A stretch of DNA of 64,000 nt from Myotis daubentonii (Eukaryota; Chordata; Mammalia; Chiroptera; Vespertilionidae): NCBI RefSeq assembly GCF_963259705.1, contig NC_081861.1, forward strand, positions 70,041,623-70,105,622, given 5' to 3'. A program made the translations under genes and the position numbers. Below the pieces are notes generated by a model, which saw nothing but the letters and a program-made list of their open reading frames with translations, had not been told where the DNA came from and ran no database searches. Positions 22,355 to 32,734 of the stretch are shown piece by piece (positions within the stretch are counted from its first letter, which is position 1; every line of letters starts with the position of its first letter).

Positions 22355-22827
22355 CTAGAAGCCCAATGAAAAAAACTTTGTGCACTCAGTGGGGTGTGGG
22401 GGAGGTCCCTCAGCCCGGCCTGTGCCCTCTCACAGTCTGGAACCCCTCGGGGGATGAACATCTGCTGGCTGAGGCCTGCTCCCCAGGGGATTGGGGCCTA
22501 AGCTGGCAAGCAGACATCCCTCTGGCAGCCCGGCAGCCATCTGGGGATGTGCACTTCCAGCGGGGAGCAGATCTAAGCTGAAGTCGGACATCCTTAGTGC
22601 TGCGGAGGAGGCAGGAGCGGCCCCCACCACCACTGCTGTACTGGCAGCCATCAGCCTGACTTGTGGCTGAGCAGAGCTCCTCCATGTGGGAGCTCACTGA
22701 CCACCAGAGGGCAGCTCCTGAATTAAGCAAGTACCCTCTGGTGGTCAGTGTGTGTCATAGTAACCAGTCATTCCCAGTCTTTCTGCTGTTAGGGTCAGTT
22801 TGCATATTACCCTTTTACTATATAGGA
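22355..22827 (-). mobile_element. Helitron (unit D)
   Basis: CTAGAAGCCC begins directly after the terminal A of unit C, and the 5' end TCCTATATAGTAAAAGGG (minus) closes at 22827. The interior carries the CCACCAGAGGGCAGCTCC block. It joins unit E without a CTAG. Confidence 0.85.
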
Positions 22828-23365
22828 TAGAGGCCTGGTGCACGGGTGGGGGCTGGCTGCTTTGCCCTGAATGGTGTCCTGGATCAGGGTGGGGGACCCG
22901 CTTGGGTGCCTGGCCAGCCTAGGTGAGGGGCTGATGGCTATTTTCAGACTGCCCGCACTCCTCAAGGTGAGGGTCCCCACTGGGGTGCCTTGCCAGCCTG
23001 GATGAGGGGCTGAGGGCTCTTTTCAGGCGGGCCAAGCGTGCAACTGAAGTTCCCAGTCTCTCCTTTTTTTCTTTTTTTTTATTAATCTGGGATTTATTTA
23101 CCTTCTGTAATTGAAACTTTGTTGCGGATCCAGCTCTGAGGCCGGCTGGCTGAAAGCAGGTATCTGGGTTTTGTTTAGCTGGGCTGCAGCAGGTGGGGAA
23201 CCTTGGCTTCTTCCATCGCCAGGGCAACCAAGCCTACTGCTCATCAGCTGCCTGGCTGCCGGCCGCCATCTTGGTTGGCAGTTAATTTGCATATCACCCT
23301 GATTAGCAATGGGAAGTGTAGTGGAGGTATGGTTAATTACCATGTTTGTCTATTATTAGATAGGA
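22828..23365 (-). mobile_element. Helitron module, type G (unit E)
   Basis: TAGAGGCCTGGTGCACGGG follows GGA of unit D directly. The right end TATTATTAGATAGGA is the reverse of the 5' terminus. CCAAT-type, octamer and AAGATGGCGG motifs lie near that end. Confidence 0.82.
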
Positions 23366-24265
23366 CTAGAGGCCTGGTGCACAAAAATTTGTGCACTCGG
23401 GGGGGAGATGGGTTCCCTCAGCCCGGCCTGTGCCCTCTCGCATTCTGAGAACCCTTGCAAGATAACAACCTGGTGGCTTAGGCCTGCTCCCGGGTGGCAG
23501 AGGGCAGGCCCAATCCCTAGGTGCAGCCTCTGGTCGGGCTCAGAGCAGGGCCGATTGGGGAGTTGGGGCTCTGGCCCCTGTCATGCACAGAACAGGACGG
23601 ATCGGGAGGTTGCGATGCCACCCTTAGTCACGCTCAGGGTAGGGCCGATTGGGGGGTTGGGGCACCGCCCCCCTGTCACACTCAATGCAGGGTCAATAGG
23701 GAGGTTGTGGTGCCACCCCCTGTCAAGCACAGAGCAGGGCCGATAAGGGGGTTTGGGGTGCTTTCCCCTGTCATGCATAGAGCAGGGTAGATCAGGGGGT
23801 TGAGGAGCTCCCCCCTGTCACTCAAAGAGTAGGGCCAATAGGGGAGAGGGGCACCACCCTCTATCACCCACAGAGCAGGGCCGATCAGGGGGTTGGGGCG
23901 CCGCCACTGTCACACACAGAGCAGGGCCAATCAGGGGTTGGGGCGCCGCACCTTGTCACACACATAGCTGCAGGGTGATCAGGGGGGTTGGGGAGCTCCC
24001 CACTATGAAGGCACAGAGCAGGGCTGATCAGGGGGTTGGGGCACCTTCCCCTGTCACGAACAGACTAGGGTGGATAGGGAGGTTGTGGCCCCGCCCTCTG
24101 TCACACACAGAGCTGCAGGGCGATCAGGGGGTTTGCTCACTGCCCCCTGTCACGCTGCTCCAGGGGCCAGGAGGCCTTGCAGCTCCGCTAATCCTGGTGC
24201 TGGGAGGCCTTGCTGCTCCATTGATTCCGGTGCTGGGAGGCATATTACCCTTTTACTACATAGGA
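23366..24265 (-). mobile_element. Helitron module, type F (unit F)
   Basis: CTAGAGGCCTGGTGCAC with hairpin GTGCACAAAAATTTGTGCAC forms the 3' end. The 5' end is the reverse of TCCTATGTAGTAAAAGGG. The middle (23520-24240) is a tandem array of about 60 bp units containing GAGCAGGGCCGAT. Confidence 0.85.
23520..24240 (-). repeat. 60 bp tandem array in Helitron
   Basis: About twelve units with CACAGAGCAGGGCCGATCAG, GGGTTGGGGC and CCCCCTGTCA blocks. The same array recurs at 21340-21960 in reverse and at 27420-28000. Confidence 0.85.
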
Positions 24266-25157
24266 TAGAGGCCAGGTGCACGGGTGGAGGCGGGCTGGTT
24301 TGCCCTGAAGGGTGTTCTGGATCAGGGTGAGGGTCCCCACTGGGGTGCCTGGCCAGCCTGGCTGAGGGGATGATGGCTATTTGTAGCTGGTCACACCCCC
24401 TTCAGGGTGGGGTTCCCCATTGGGCTGCCTGGCCAGCCTGGATGAGGGGATGATGGCTGTTTGCGGCTGGTCACACCATCTTCAGGGTGGGGGTCCCCAC
24501 TGGAGTGCCTGGCCAGCCTGGATGAGGGGATGATGGCTGCTTGCGGCTGGTCACACCTTCTTCAGGGTGGGGGTCCCCACTGGGGTGCCTGGCCAGTCTG
24601 GGTGAGGGGCTGAGGGCTGTTTTCAGGCTGTCGGGTCACTGAAGCTCCCAAATGCTCCTTTTTTTCTTTTTTTCTTTTTTTTATTCTGGGCCAGCTTTAG
24701 CTCTGAGGTTTGGCTCCAGGTCTGAGGCCTCGGCTGCTGAAAGCAGGTATCTGGTTTATTTGGGTTCTATAATTGCAACACTGTTGCTGTCCTGTTCACT
24801 CCAGCTCTGAGATCCCGGCCGGCTGAAAGCAGGGATCTGCATTTGTTCTATAATTGAAACAATGTTGTAGTCCTGCTGGCTGAAGCCCGGCTGGCTGAAA
24901 GCAGGTTTCTGGGGTTTTGTTTAGCTTCTATATTTGTAACAATGTTTCTTAAACTGCAAGCTCATAGGCCGGCAAGGCAGGCCGGCAATGTTGGTTTCCT
25001 CTGTCACTGAAGCAAGCAAGCCTCCTGTTCACTTCAAGCTGCCTGGCTTCTGGCCGCCACCTTGGTTGGCAGTTAATTTGCATATCTCCCTGATTAACCA
25101 ATGGGAAGGGTAGTGGAGGCACGGCTAATTACCATGTTTCTCTATTATTAGATAGGA
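24266..25157 (-). mobile_element. Helitron module, type G (unit G)
   Basis: TAGAGGCCAGGTGCACGGG directly follows GGA of unit F. It holds about four 80 bp repeats with GCCTGGCCAGCCTGG and several GGCTGAAAGCAGG blocks, then the CCAAT-type, octamer and GATAGGA 5' end. Confidence 0.85.
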
Positions 25158-25445
25158 CTCTCCCAGCCTGCCCCCTCTCACATACTGGGAGCCCTCAGGG
25201 GATGTCCTATTGATGGCTTAGGCCCATCCCCTGCTCCCCTTGAGGATAGGGCCTAAGCTGCAGTCTGGCCTCCTTTTGTAAGAGGTGACTGGGCTGATCT
25301 GGGGAAGACACCAGCCTCATCACCGAGCTGCTGCAGCCACTGCCAGTCACTACAGCCAGCAAGGGTTTTTCATCAACACGGACTCCAGTCACTTCACCAT
25401 TAAAAATGACAAGTTTCTTTAAGCATTTTCTAGATTTGTGTTTCA
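25158..25445 (-). mobile_element. Helitron-derived segment X, copy 1
   Basis: It begins inside a Helitron 3' region (no CTAG) with GGGAGCCCTCAGGGGATGTC. Its other edge, GTGTTTCA, meets a Helitron 5' end. The minus strand is open for about 79 codons (25446 down to 25207) with residues VDEKPLLA and VTGSGCSS, partly kept in copy 2 at 28647-28985. It may be captured coding sequence; the gene is not recognised. Confidence 0.6.
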
Positions 25446-26820
25446 TCCTATCTAATAATAGAGAAACATGGTAATTAACCTTAACTTCGCTACCCTTCCC
25501 ATTGGCTAATCAGGGTCATATGCAAATTAACTGCCAACTAAGATGGCGGTTAACCACCAACAAAGATGGCGGTTAATTTGCATATGTAAGCACAATGCTG
25601 GGAGGTGAAAGGGAAAGGATGGAAGAAGCCTCCTTCCACTGACAGTGATCAGAAACCCAGGGGGGAGCTAAGAACCGGGGGGCTGGGGGTCCCCTGCCCA
25701 GGTCTAGGCAGGCGTGGAGTCAGTGATCTTAGGGAGTTGGGGGTTAGGCCAGAGGAGTTAGGTCTGGGCAGGGGCAGAAGCAGCCATCGCGGGGAGCAGG
25801 GGCAGAGTCAACAAACTTGGGCAGCTGGGGGTCCCCTGTCCAGGCCTAAAGTCTTGGCCAGAGGCATTAGGTCTAGGCAGGGGCAGAGCAGGAGATCGTG
25901 GGGAGCTGGGGTTCCCCTGCCCAGGCCTAAGGCCTCGGTCAAAGACATTAGGCCTGCGCAAGGGTGGAGCCTGAAACCGTCGGGAGCTGGGGGTCCCCTG
26001 CCCAGGCCTAATGCCTTGGCCAGAGGCATTAGGCCTGGGCAGGGGCAGAGCCCTCAACTGCGGGGAGCTGGAGGTCCTCTGCCCAGGCCTGACAACTCTG
26101 CCAGAGGCCTCAGGCCTGGGTTAAGGGCCGATCCAGTGATTGGAGGGTGATGAGAGTCGACTCCTCTGGCCGAGGCGTCAGGCCTGGGCGGGGGGTGGAG
26201 ACAGCAAACGGAGGGTGCTGGGGGTCCCCTGCCCAGGCCTGACGCCTGGGACAGAGGCATCAGGCCTGGGCGGGGGTCAGAGCCAGTGATCAGGGGGCGA
26301 TGGGGACCCCTGTCCAAGCCCAGGCCTGGGCAAGGGGCAAATCCGGAGATCGGAGGGTGATGGGGGATACGCCTCTGGCCGAGGCATCAGGCCTAGGTGA
26401 GGGCAGAGCCAGTGATCAGGGGAGAGGGGGGTCCCCTGCCCAGGCCTGAATCCTGGGCCAGAGGCCTCAGGCCTGGGCCAGGGGCGGATCCAACAATCGG
26501 AGCGGTCAGGAGGTCCCCTGCCCAGGCCTGACGCCTGGACTAGAGGCGTCAGGACTGGGCGGGGGGCGGAGTCAACTATGGGAGGGAGATGGGGGTCCCC
26601 GGCCCATGCCTTACACCTCTGGCGGAGGCATCAGGCTTGTGCAAGGTGCCAATCTGGTGATCGGTGGGTGATGGGGGTCGACGCCTCTGGCCAAGGAGTC
26701 AGGCCTGGGCAAGGGTGGAGCCTGTGATCAGGGAGATGGGGTTCCCCTGCCCAGGCCTGAATCCTGGGCCAGAGGCGTCACGCCTGGGGCAGGGGTGGGT
26801 GGGGTGCCAAGCCCCCAATT
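25446..26820 (+). mobile_element. Helitron with 75-90 bp GC-rich array (unit I)
   Basis: A then TCCTATCTAATAATAGAG marks the 5' end. The palindrome with octamer arms and two AAGATGGCGG motifs is at 25517-25586. From about 25640 a GC-rich array with GGCCTGGGCAGGGG and GGGGTCCCCTGCCCAGGCCT follows. No CTAG end is found before the dispersed segment at 26821. Confidence 0.8.
25640..26800 (+). repeat. GC-rich tandem array
   Basis: About 14 imperfect units of roughly 80 bp contain CCCCTGCCCAGGCCT and CAGAGGC(A/G)TCAGGCC. The long open frame of 181 codons at 25605-26150 follows from repeat composition. Confidence 0.8.
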
Positions 26821-27006
26821 GGTGTGAACTACAGAGGAAGCACCTTTTCTGACCGCTCACTGGTTAAGCTCCCTGTATGCCACTGGTAATATTCTTAGTA
26901 ACTTGGGTAATAAGAATTCAAAACAGTGATCTAGGGTTTTTCAACACACTCCTGGTAAAAAAAAACGAAGGTCCGCTGCTGGAGGGCTAAGAAATGTCAT
27001 ATCCTG
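26821..27006 (+). other. duplicated segment, copy 1
   Basis: The sequence from about TGTGAACTACAGAGG to the SINE is present in reverse at 29256-29455 with roughly 90 percent identity by eye. It is not Helitron-like and is either host DNA or cargo shared by both copies. Confidence 0.7.
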
Positions 27007-27268
27007 CCCTAGCCACTTTGGCTCAGTGGATAATGCCTTGGCCTGCCGATGGCAGGGTGTGGGTTAAATTCTGACCAAGGGCATGCACCTAGGTTGCAGG
27101 CTCCTCCCTGGCGGGGGCCCAGGTCAGGGCTCATGCAGGCGACAAGCAATCAAAGTGTTCCTCTCATTTTGATGTTTCTCTCTGTCCATCCCTTTCTCAT
27201 TCACATTCTCTAAAAATGAATGGAAATATATCCTCAGGTGAGGACAAAAAAAATAATAAATTATTATA
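27007..27268 (+). mobile_element. Ves-related SINE, older
   Basis: CCCTAGCCACTTTGGCTCAG starts the tRNA-like head, and the tail holds TATCCTCAGGTGAGGAC and an A-rich end. The same insertion is present in the inverted copy at 28986-29255, so it predates the duplication. Confidence 0.88.
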
Positions 27269-28085
27269 CTTGAGGCCTGGTGCACAAAAATTTGTGCACT
27301 CGGGCCGGATGGGGAAGTCCCTCAGCCCGGCCTGTGCCCTCTTGCAGTCTGGGACCCCTGGGGATATAAGGACCTGCTGGCTTAGGCCTGCTCCAGGGAG
27401 CCAGAGGGGAGGCCCAATCCCTAGGTGCAGCCCCTGGTCGGGCTCAGAGCAGGGCAGATTGGGGAGTTGGGGTGCCGCCCCCTGTCATGCACAGAGCAGG
27501 GTGGATCGGGAGGATGCGATGCCACCCTTAGTCACGCTCAGGTTAGGGCCGTTTGGGGGGTTGGGGCACCGCCCCCGTCACACTCAAGGCAGGGTCGATG
27601 GGGAGGTTGCGGCGCCACCCCCTGTCATGCACAGAGCAGGGCCGATCAGGGGGTTGGGGCGCTGCCCCCTGTCACTCATAGAGCAGGCCCAATCAGTGGG
27701 GTTGGGGCTCCGTACCCTGTCATGCACAGAGCAGGTTTGATCAGGAGGTTGAGGAGCTCCCCCCTGTCACCCACAGAGCAGGGCCAATCAGGGGGTTGGG
27801 GCACCGCCATGTCACACTCAGGGGAGGGCCAATGGGGAGGTTATGGCTCTACCCCATCACACACAGAGCAGGGCCCGTGGGGGGGGGGTTGGGGAGCCAC
27901 ACCCTGTCACGAATAGAGCAGGGCAGATAGGGAGGTTGTGACCCCACCCCCTGTCACACACAGAGCCGCAGGGAAGTCAGGGGGTTTTAGCGCAGCCCTC
28001 CGTCATGCTGATCCCGGTGTCGGGAAGCCTCGCTGCTCCGCTGATCCCAGTGCTGGGAGACATATTACCCTTTTACTATATAGGA
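27269..28085 (-). mobile_element. Helitron module, type F (unit J)
   Basis: CTTGAGGCCTGGTGCAC (CTAG mutated to CTTG) is followed by hairpin GTGCACAAAAATTTGTGCAC and the 60 bp array. The 5' end is the reverse of TCCTATATAGTAAAAGGG. Confidence 0.83.
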
Positions 28086-28646
28086 TAGAGGCCTGGTGCA
28101 TTGGTGGAGTCCGGCTGGTTTGCCCTGAAAGGTGTCCTGGATCAGGGTGGGGGTCCCGCTTGGGTGCGTGGCCAGCCTGGGTGAGGGGCTGAGGGATGTT
28201 TTCAGGCTGGTGGGTGACTGAAGCTCCCAACCACTCTCTTTTTCTTTTGTTTTTATTCTGGGACAGCTTTAGCTCTGAGGCTTGTCTCCAGCTCTGAGGC
28301 CTCGGCTGCTGAAAGCAGGTATCTGGTTTGTTTGGGTTCTATAATCGAAACATTGTTTCAACTCCAGCTCTGAGATCCCAGCAGGCTGAAAGCAGGTTTC
28401 TGGAGTTTGTTTAGCTTCTATATTTGTAACAATGTTTCAAACTGCAAGTTCAGAGTCCGGCAGCGGCAGGCGGGGAACCTTGGCTTCCTCCATCACTGAA
28501 GCAACCAAGCCTCATGTTCGCTTCAAGTTGCCTGGCTGCCGACTGCCATCTTGGCTGGCAGTTAATTTGCATATCGCCCTGATTAGCCAATGGGAAGGGT
28601 AGCGGACGTATGGCTAATTGCCATGTTTCTCTTTTATGAGATAGGA
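28086..28646 (-). mobile_element. Helitron module, type G (unit K)
   Basis: TAGAGGCCTGGTGCATTGG directly follows GGA of unit J. The right end ATGAGATAGGA is the 5' terminus in reverse, preceded by CCAAT-type, octamer and CCATCTTGGC motifs. Confidence 0.83.
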
Positions 28647-28985
28647 TGAAAGACACATCTTGAAAATGCCTAAAGAAAGTTGTCATTTTTTCATGGTGAA
28701 GGAACTGGATTACGTGTTGATGAAAAAATCTTGCTGGCTTCGGTGACTGGCAGTGGCTGCAGCAGCGGGCTTATGGGGCTGGTGCCTTCCCCTGATCAAC
28801 CCAGTCACCTCCCACAAAGGGAGGCCAGACTACGGCTTAAGCCCGCTCCCCAGGGGGAGCAGGGAGCAGGCCTAAGCCATCAATGGGACATCTCCTGAGG
28901 GCTCCCAGTATGTGATAGGGGACAGGCTGGGCTGAGGGAAACTGCCCCCCCCCCAATGCTCGAATTTTGTGCACTGTGCCCCTAG
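28647..28985 (+). mobile_element. Helitron-derived segment X, copy 2
   Basis: It starts with TGAAAGACACATC directly after the unit K 5' end and finishes with GCACTGTGCCCCTAG then T. It matches segment X copy 1 in reverse, including the frame with VDEK and VTGSGCSS. Its 5' Helitron terminus is absent. Confidence 0.65.
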
Positions 28986-29255
28986 TATAATAATAATTTC
29001 TTTCTTTTTTTTTTTATCCTCACCTGAGGATATGTTTCTATTGATTTGTAGAGAATGTGGAAGAGAAAGGGAAAGACAGAGAGAAACATCAAAGTGAGAG
29101 GAACACTTTGATTGGTTGCCACCTGCATGAGCCCTGACCTGGGCCTCGGCTAGGGAGGAGCCTGCAATGTAGGTACATGCCCTTGGTCTGAATTGAACTC
29201 AGACCCTGCCATCAGCAGGCCAAGGCATTATCCACTGAGCCAAAGTGGCTAGGGC
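28986..29255 (-). mobile_element. Ves-related SINE, older, inverted copy
   Basis: Reverse counterpart of the SINE at 27007-27268, with TATCCTCACCTGAGGATA and CTGAGCCAAAGTGGCTAGGG. Confidence 0.88.
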
Positions 29256-29455
29256 AGGATATGACATTTCTTAGCCCTCCAGCAGTGGACCTTCATTTTT
29301 TTACAAGGAGTGTGGTGAAAAACCCTAGATCACCTTTTTGGATTCTCATTACCCAAGTTACTAAAAATATTACCAGTGGCAAACAGAGAGCTTAACCAAT
29401 GAGCGGTCAGAAAAGGTGTTTCATCTGTAGTTCACACCAATTGCCAGCTTGCCCC
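29256..29455 (-). other. duplicated segment, copy 2
   Basis: Reverse counterpart of 26821-27006, ending near CACACCAATTGCCAGC. Confidence 0.7.
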
Positions 29456-30409
29456 CCATTCCCCACACCCCAGGTCTGATGCCCCAGGCATCAGGCCTGG
29501 GCAAGGGACCCCCATATCCCCTTAATCACCAGCTCTGCCTTTGCCCAGGCCTGATACCTCGGTCAGAGGCGTTGACCCCTATCACCCTCCCATGACCAGA
29601 TCTGCCCCTTTCCGAGGACTGATGCCTCCGCCAAAAGTGTCAGGCCTGGGCAGGGGACCCCCATCTCCCTCCCATTGCCGAATCCGCCCTCACCCAGGCC
29701 TGATGCCTCGGCGAGAGGCGTTTACTCCCATCACCCTTTGATCACCAGATTGGCCCCTTGCCCAGGCCTGATGCCTCAGCTAGAGGTGATAGCCCTGGGC
29801 AGGAGACCCCCATCTCCCTCCAATAGCCAGATCAACCCTAGCCCAGTCCTGACACCTCAGCCAGAGGCATCGACCCCCATCACCGTTCAATAACTGGATA
29901 GGCCCCTTGCCCATTCCTGACCCCTCCACCAGAGGCATCTTGCCTTGGCAGGGGACCCCCATACTGCTCCAATTGCCAGCTCCAGACTCCACCCAGGCCT
30001 TACACCTCTGGCCCAGGCTTTAGGCCTGGGCAGGAGACCCTCATATCCCCCCGATCGCCAGATCGGCCCCTTGCCAAGGCCTGACACCTACACCAGAGGT
30101 GTCAGGACTGGGCATGGGACCCCCATCTGCCCCCGATCACCTGCTCCACCGTCGGCCCAGGCCTGATGCCTCTGGCCCAGGCGTCAGGCCTGGGCAGGGG
30201 ACCCCTGTCTCCCCCTGATCACTGGCTCTGGGCAGCTTCTGGGGCTTCTGGGGCTGGCGGGCACTGGCGCCTGCTCTGTCCCGCCCTGCCTGCATTATGA
30301 AAATTACTGCCATCTTTGTTGGCGGTTAATTTGCATATCGCACTGATTAGCCAATGGGAGGCACAGAGAAGGTATGGTCAATTACCATGTTTGTCTATTA
30401 TTAGATAGG
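29456..30409 (-). mobile_element. Helitron with GC-rich array (unit I')
   Basis: Inverted counterpart of unit I with fewer array units. It ends with TATTATTAGATAGGA, the reverse of the 5' terminus, and with one AAGATGGC motif and the octamer near that end. Confidence 0.8.
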
Positions 30410-31033
30410 ATAGAGGCCTGGTGAATTGTGGGGGCCGGGTGGTTTGCCCTGAAGGGTGTCCCGGATCAAGGTGGGGGTCCCGCTGGGGTGCCTGGCCAGC
30501 TTGGGTGAGGGGCTGATGGCTGTTTGCAGCTGGTCACACCCCCTTCAGGGTGGGGGTCACTCTGGGGTGCCTTTCCAGTCTGGGTGAGGGGCTGAGGGCC
30601 ATTTTCAGGCTGGCCAAGCCCCCCTGGCGACGGAAGCTCACAGCCTCTCTTTTTTTTCTGGGATTTATTTACCTTCTATAATTGAAACTTTGTTGCTTTG
30701 AGTGGAGCTCAGAGCTGGACATGGCAGGGAAGCTTGGTTTCTTGCTAGCTCCAGCTCTGTGGCCACAGCTGGCTGAAAGCAGATATCTGGGGTTTATTTA
30801 TCTTCTATAATTGAAACTTTGTTGCTTTGAGTGGAGCTCAGAGCCACCGCGGGAAGCTTGGCTTCCTCCATCATTGGGTCAACCAAGCCTCCTGCTTGCT
30901 CCAGCTCCCTGGCTGCTGGCCACCATCTTGATTGTGTTAATTTGCATATTGTCACTCTGATTGGCTGATGGGCATGGCTTAAGGCTTGGTGAAGGTACTG
31001 TCAATTTGAATGTTTGTCTTTTATTAGTGTAGA
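30410..31033 (-). mobile_element. Helitron module, type G (unit L)
   Basis: TAGAGGCCTGGTGAATTG directly follows GGA of unit I'. GCCTGGCCAGC and ATTGAAACTTTGTTGC blocks repeat inside. The 5' end, reverse of TCTACACTAATAAAAG, ends at 31033. Confidence 0.8.
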
Positions 31034-31035
31034 TA

Positions 31036-31734
31036 CTAGTGACCCACTGCATGAAATTCATGTGGGGGGAGGTCCCTCAGCCTAGCCTGTACCCTCTCCA
31101 ATCGGGGACCCCTTGGGGGATAGCCTAAAACAGCAGTCGGACATCCCTCTCACAATCTGGGATCGCTGGCTCTTAACTGCTCACCTGCCTGCCTGCCTGA
31201 TGGCCCCTAACTGCCTCTGCCTGCCTGCCTGATTGCCCCTAACTGCCTCAGCCTGCCTGCCTGCTTGATCCCCCCAACTGCCCTCCCCTGCCAGCCTGAT
31301 CTCACCCAGTCTCTGTCTCTCTTTGTTTTTCTTAGCAGTCTTCCAGACTTCCTGCCTCCTTGTCTCCCTCTTCCTCTTTCCTGGCTGGGAGGGGGTGGGG
31401 CCAGTGGGGGCCACTCCACCCTCTGCCTGCCCTCCCTTCCATTCAGGCCTCTTCAGGCCCCGTCTGTTTTGTTTCCTCATTATGAGAGAGGCTCCAAGAG
31501 TGAGCTGGGAGGGAGGGAAAGAAAAGGAGAAAAAGATGTGAGTTGGTGGGAGCTGTGTGTGTGTGCGTGTGTGTGGTTGTGAGTAAGTGTGAGTGCCAGC
31601 CCCACCTCCTCCATCCCCATTTCCGCTGCCACAAGTCCCCCCACACCAGAGCCTACTGCGTGTGCAGCCTGGGTGTTAGGTCGAGACTCCGGTCGCTGTG
31701 TATGTGATAGACCCAGGGTTTTTATATATTAAGA
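31036..31734 (-). mobile_element. complete Helitron (unit M)
   Basis: A then CTAGTGACCC with an ATGAAATTCAT hairpin forms the 3' end. The 5' end is the reverse of TCTTAATATATAAAAACCC, followed by T. It holds CCTGCCTG units and about 380 bp of cargo-like sequence with a TGTG tract; the cargo is not recognised. Confidence 0.88.
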
Positions 31735-32234
31735 TATTGAAATAGCACAGGGAGCTATCTCATATTACATGGTCACTATGGGTCCCATCACTCTCAAGAT
31801 TTTGTGGACAAAGTACATGAAGAATTGGTATGTCATGCCTATTCAAATTTTCCAGGACAAAAGATTTCATGGGATTCCTTTGCTAACCAAATGATTTACA
31901 CACAGATTTTCATCTCCCAGTGTACTATTAAAATCTTTGATCAGAGACTAATTTCTTGCTAAATTAGTCATGACTAAGATAGTTGGATTGATTTCATTTG
32001 CAGAAAAAAATATTTTGGCCAGTATCTTCAGAAGAAGAGTTGTTCAAAGACTCTGCTGTTGAAGAAGGTCCTTCCAGTTATGATTTAAGGAACACCATTA
32101 ACTGAATACATATGAAATACATTTGTAGAGTATAATAGGAGAGATGAGCAGTAGGAAAAATGAAGACATAAAGGATATAGGAGAAATGATCTTACTGTCA
32201 TGGACTCTACATTCAAGTCTTGGAAACAAAAATC
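31735..32234. other. unassigned sequence
   Basis: No reliable repeat or coding signal was recognised. Confidence 0.4.
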
Positions 32235-32477
32235 TGAATATACATTTCTATAAAGAGGACTTACAGATAAACAATAGACATGAAAAGATGCTCAACATCA
32301 CTAGTCATCAGAGAAATGCAAATTAAATCCACAATAAGGTATCACCTCACACTTGTCAGAATAGCTATCACTAATAAATCGACAAAAAAAGTATTAATGA
32401 GAATGTGGAGAATAAGGAACTTTTATGTACTGCTGGTGGGAATGCAGACTGGTGCAGCAACTATAGAAAACAGTATG

Positions 32478-32691
32478 GCCCTAACTGGTTTGGCTCAGTG
32501 GACAGAGCGCCGGCCTGTGGACTGAAGGGTCCTGGGTTTGATTCTAGTCAAGGGTACATGCCCGGGTTTCAGGCTCTATCCCCAGTACGGGGTGTATAGG
32601 AGGCAGCTGATCAATGATTCTCTCTCATCATTGATGTTTCTGTCTCTCTTTCCCTCTCCTTTCCTCTCTGAAATCAATAAAAATATATTAA
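32478..32691 (+). mobile_element. Ves SINE
   Basis: A full-length head (CTGGTTTGGCTCAGTGGA) and tail lie between two copies of AAAACAGTATG (32467-32477 and 32692-32702), the target duplication inside the older L1. Confidence 0.95.
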
Positions 32692-32734
32692 AAAACAGTA
32701 TGAACATTTTTCAAAACATTAAAAATTCAATTAC

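Noticed and set aside
25605..26150. 181-codon plus-strand frame
   Set aside because: It lies in a GC-rich tandem array that is open in several frames; no domain is visible.
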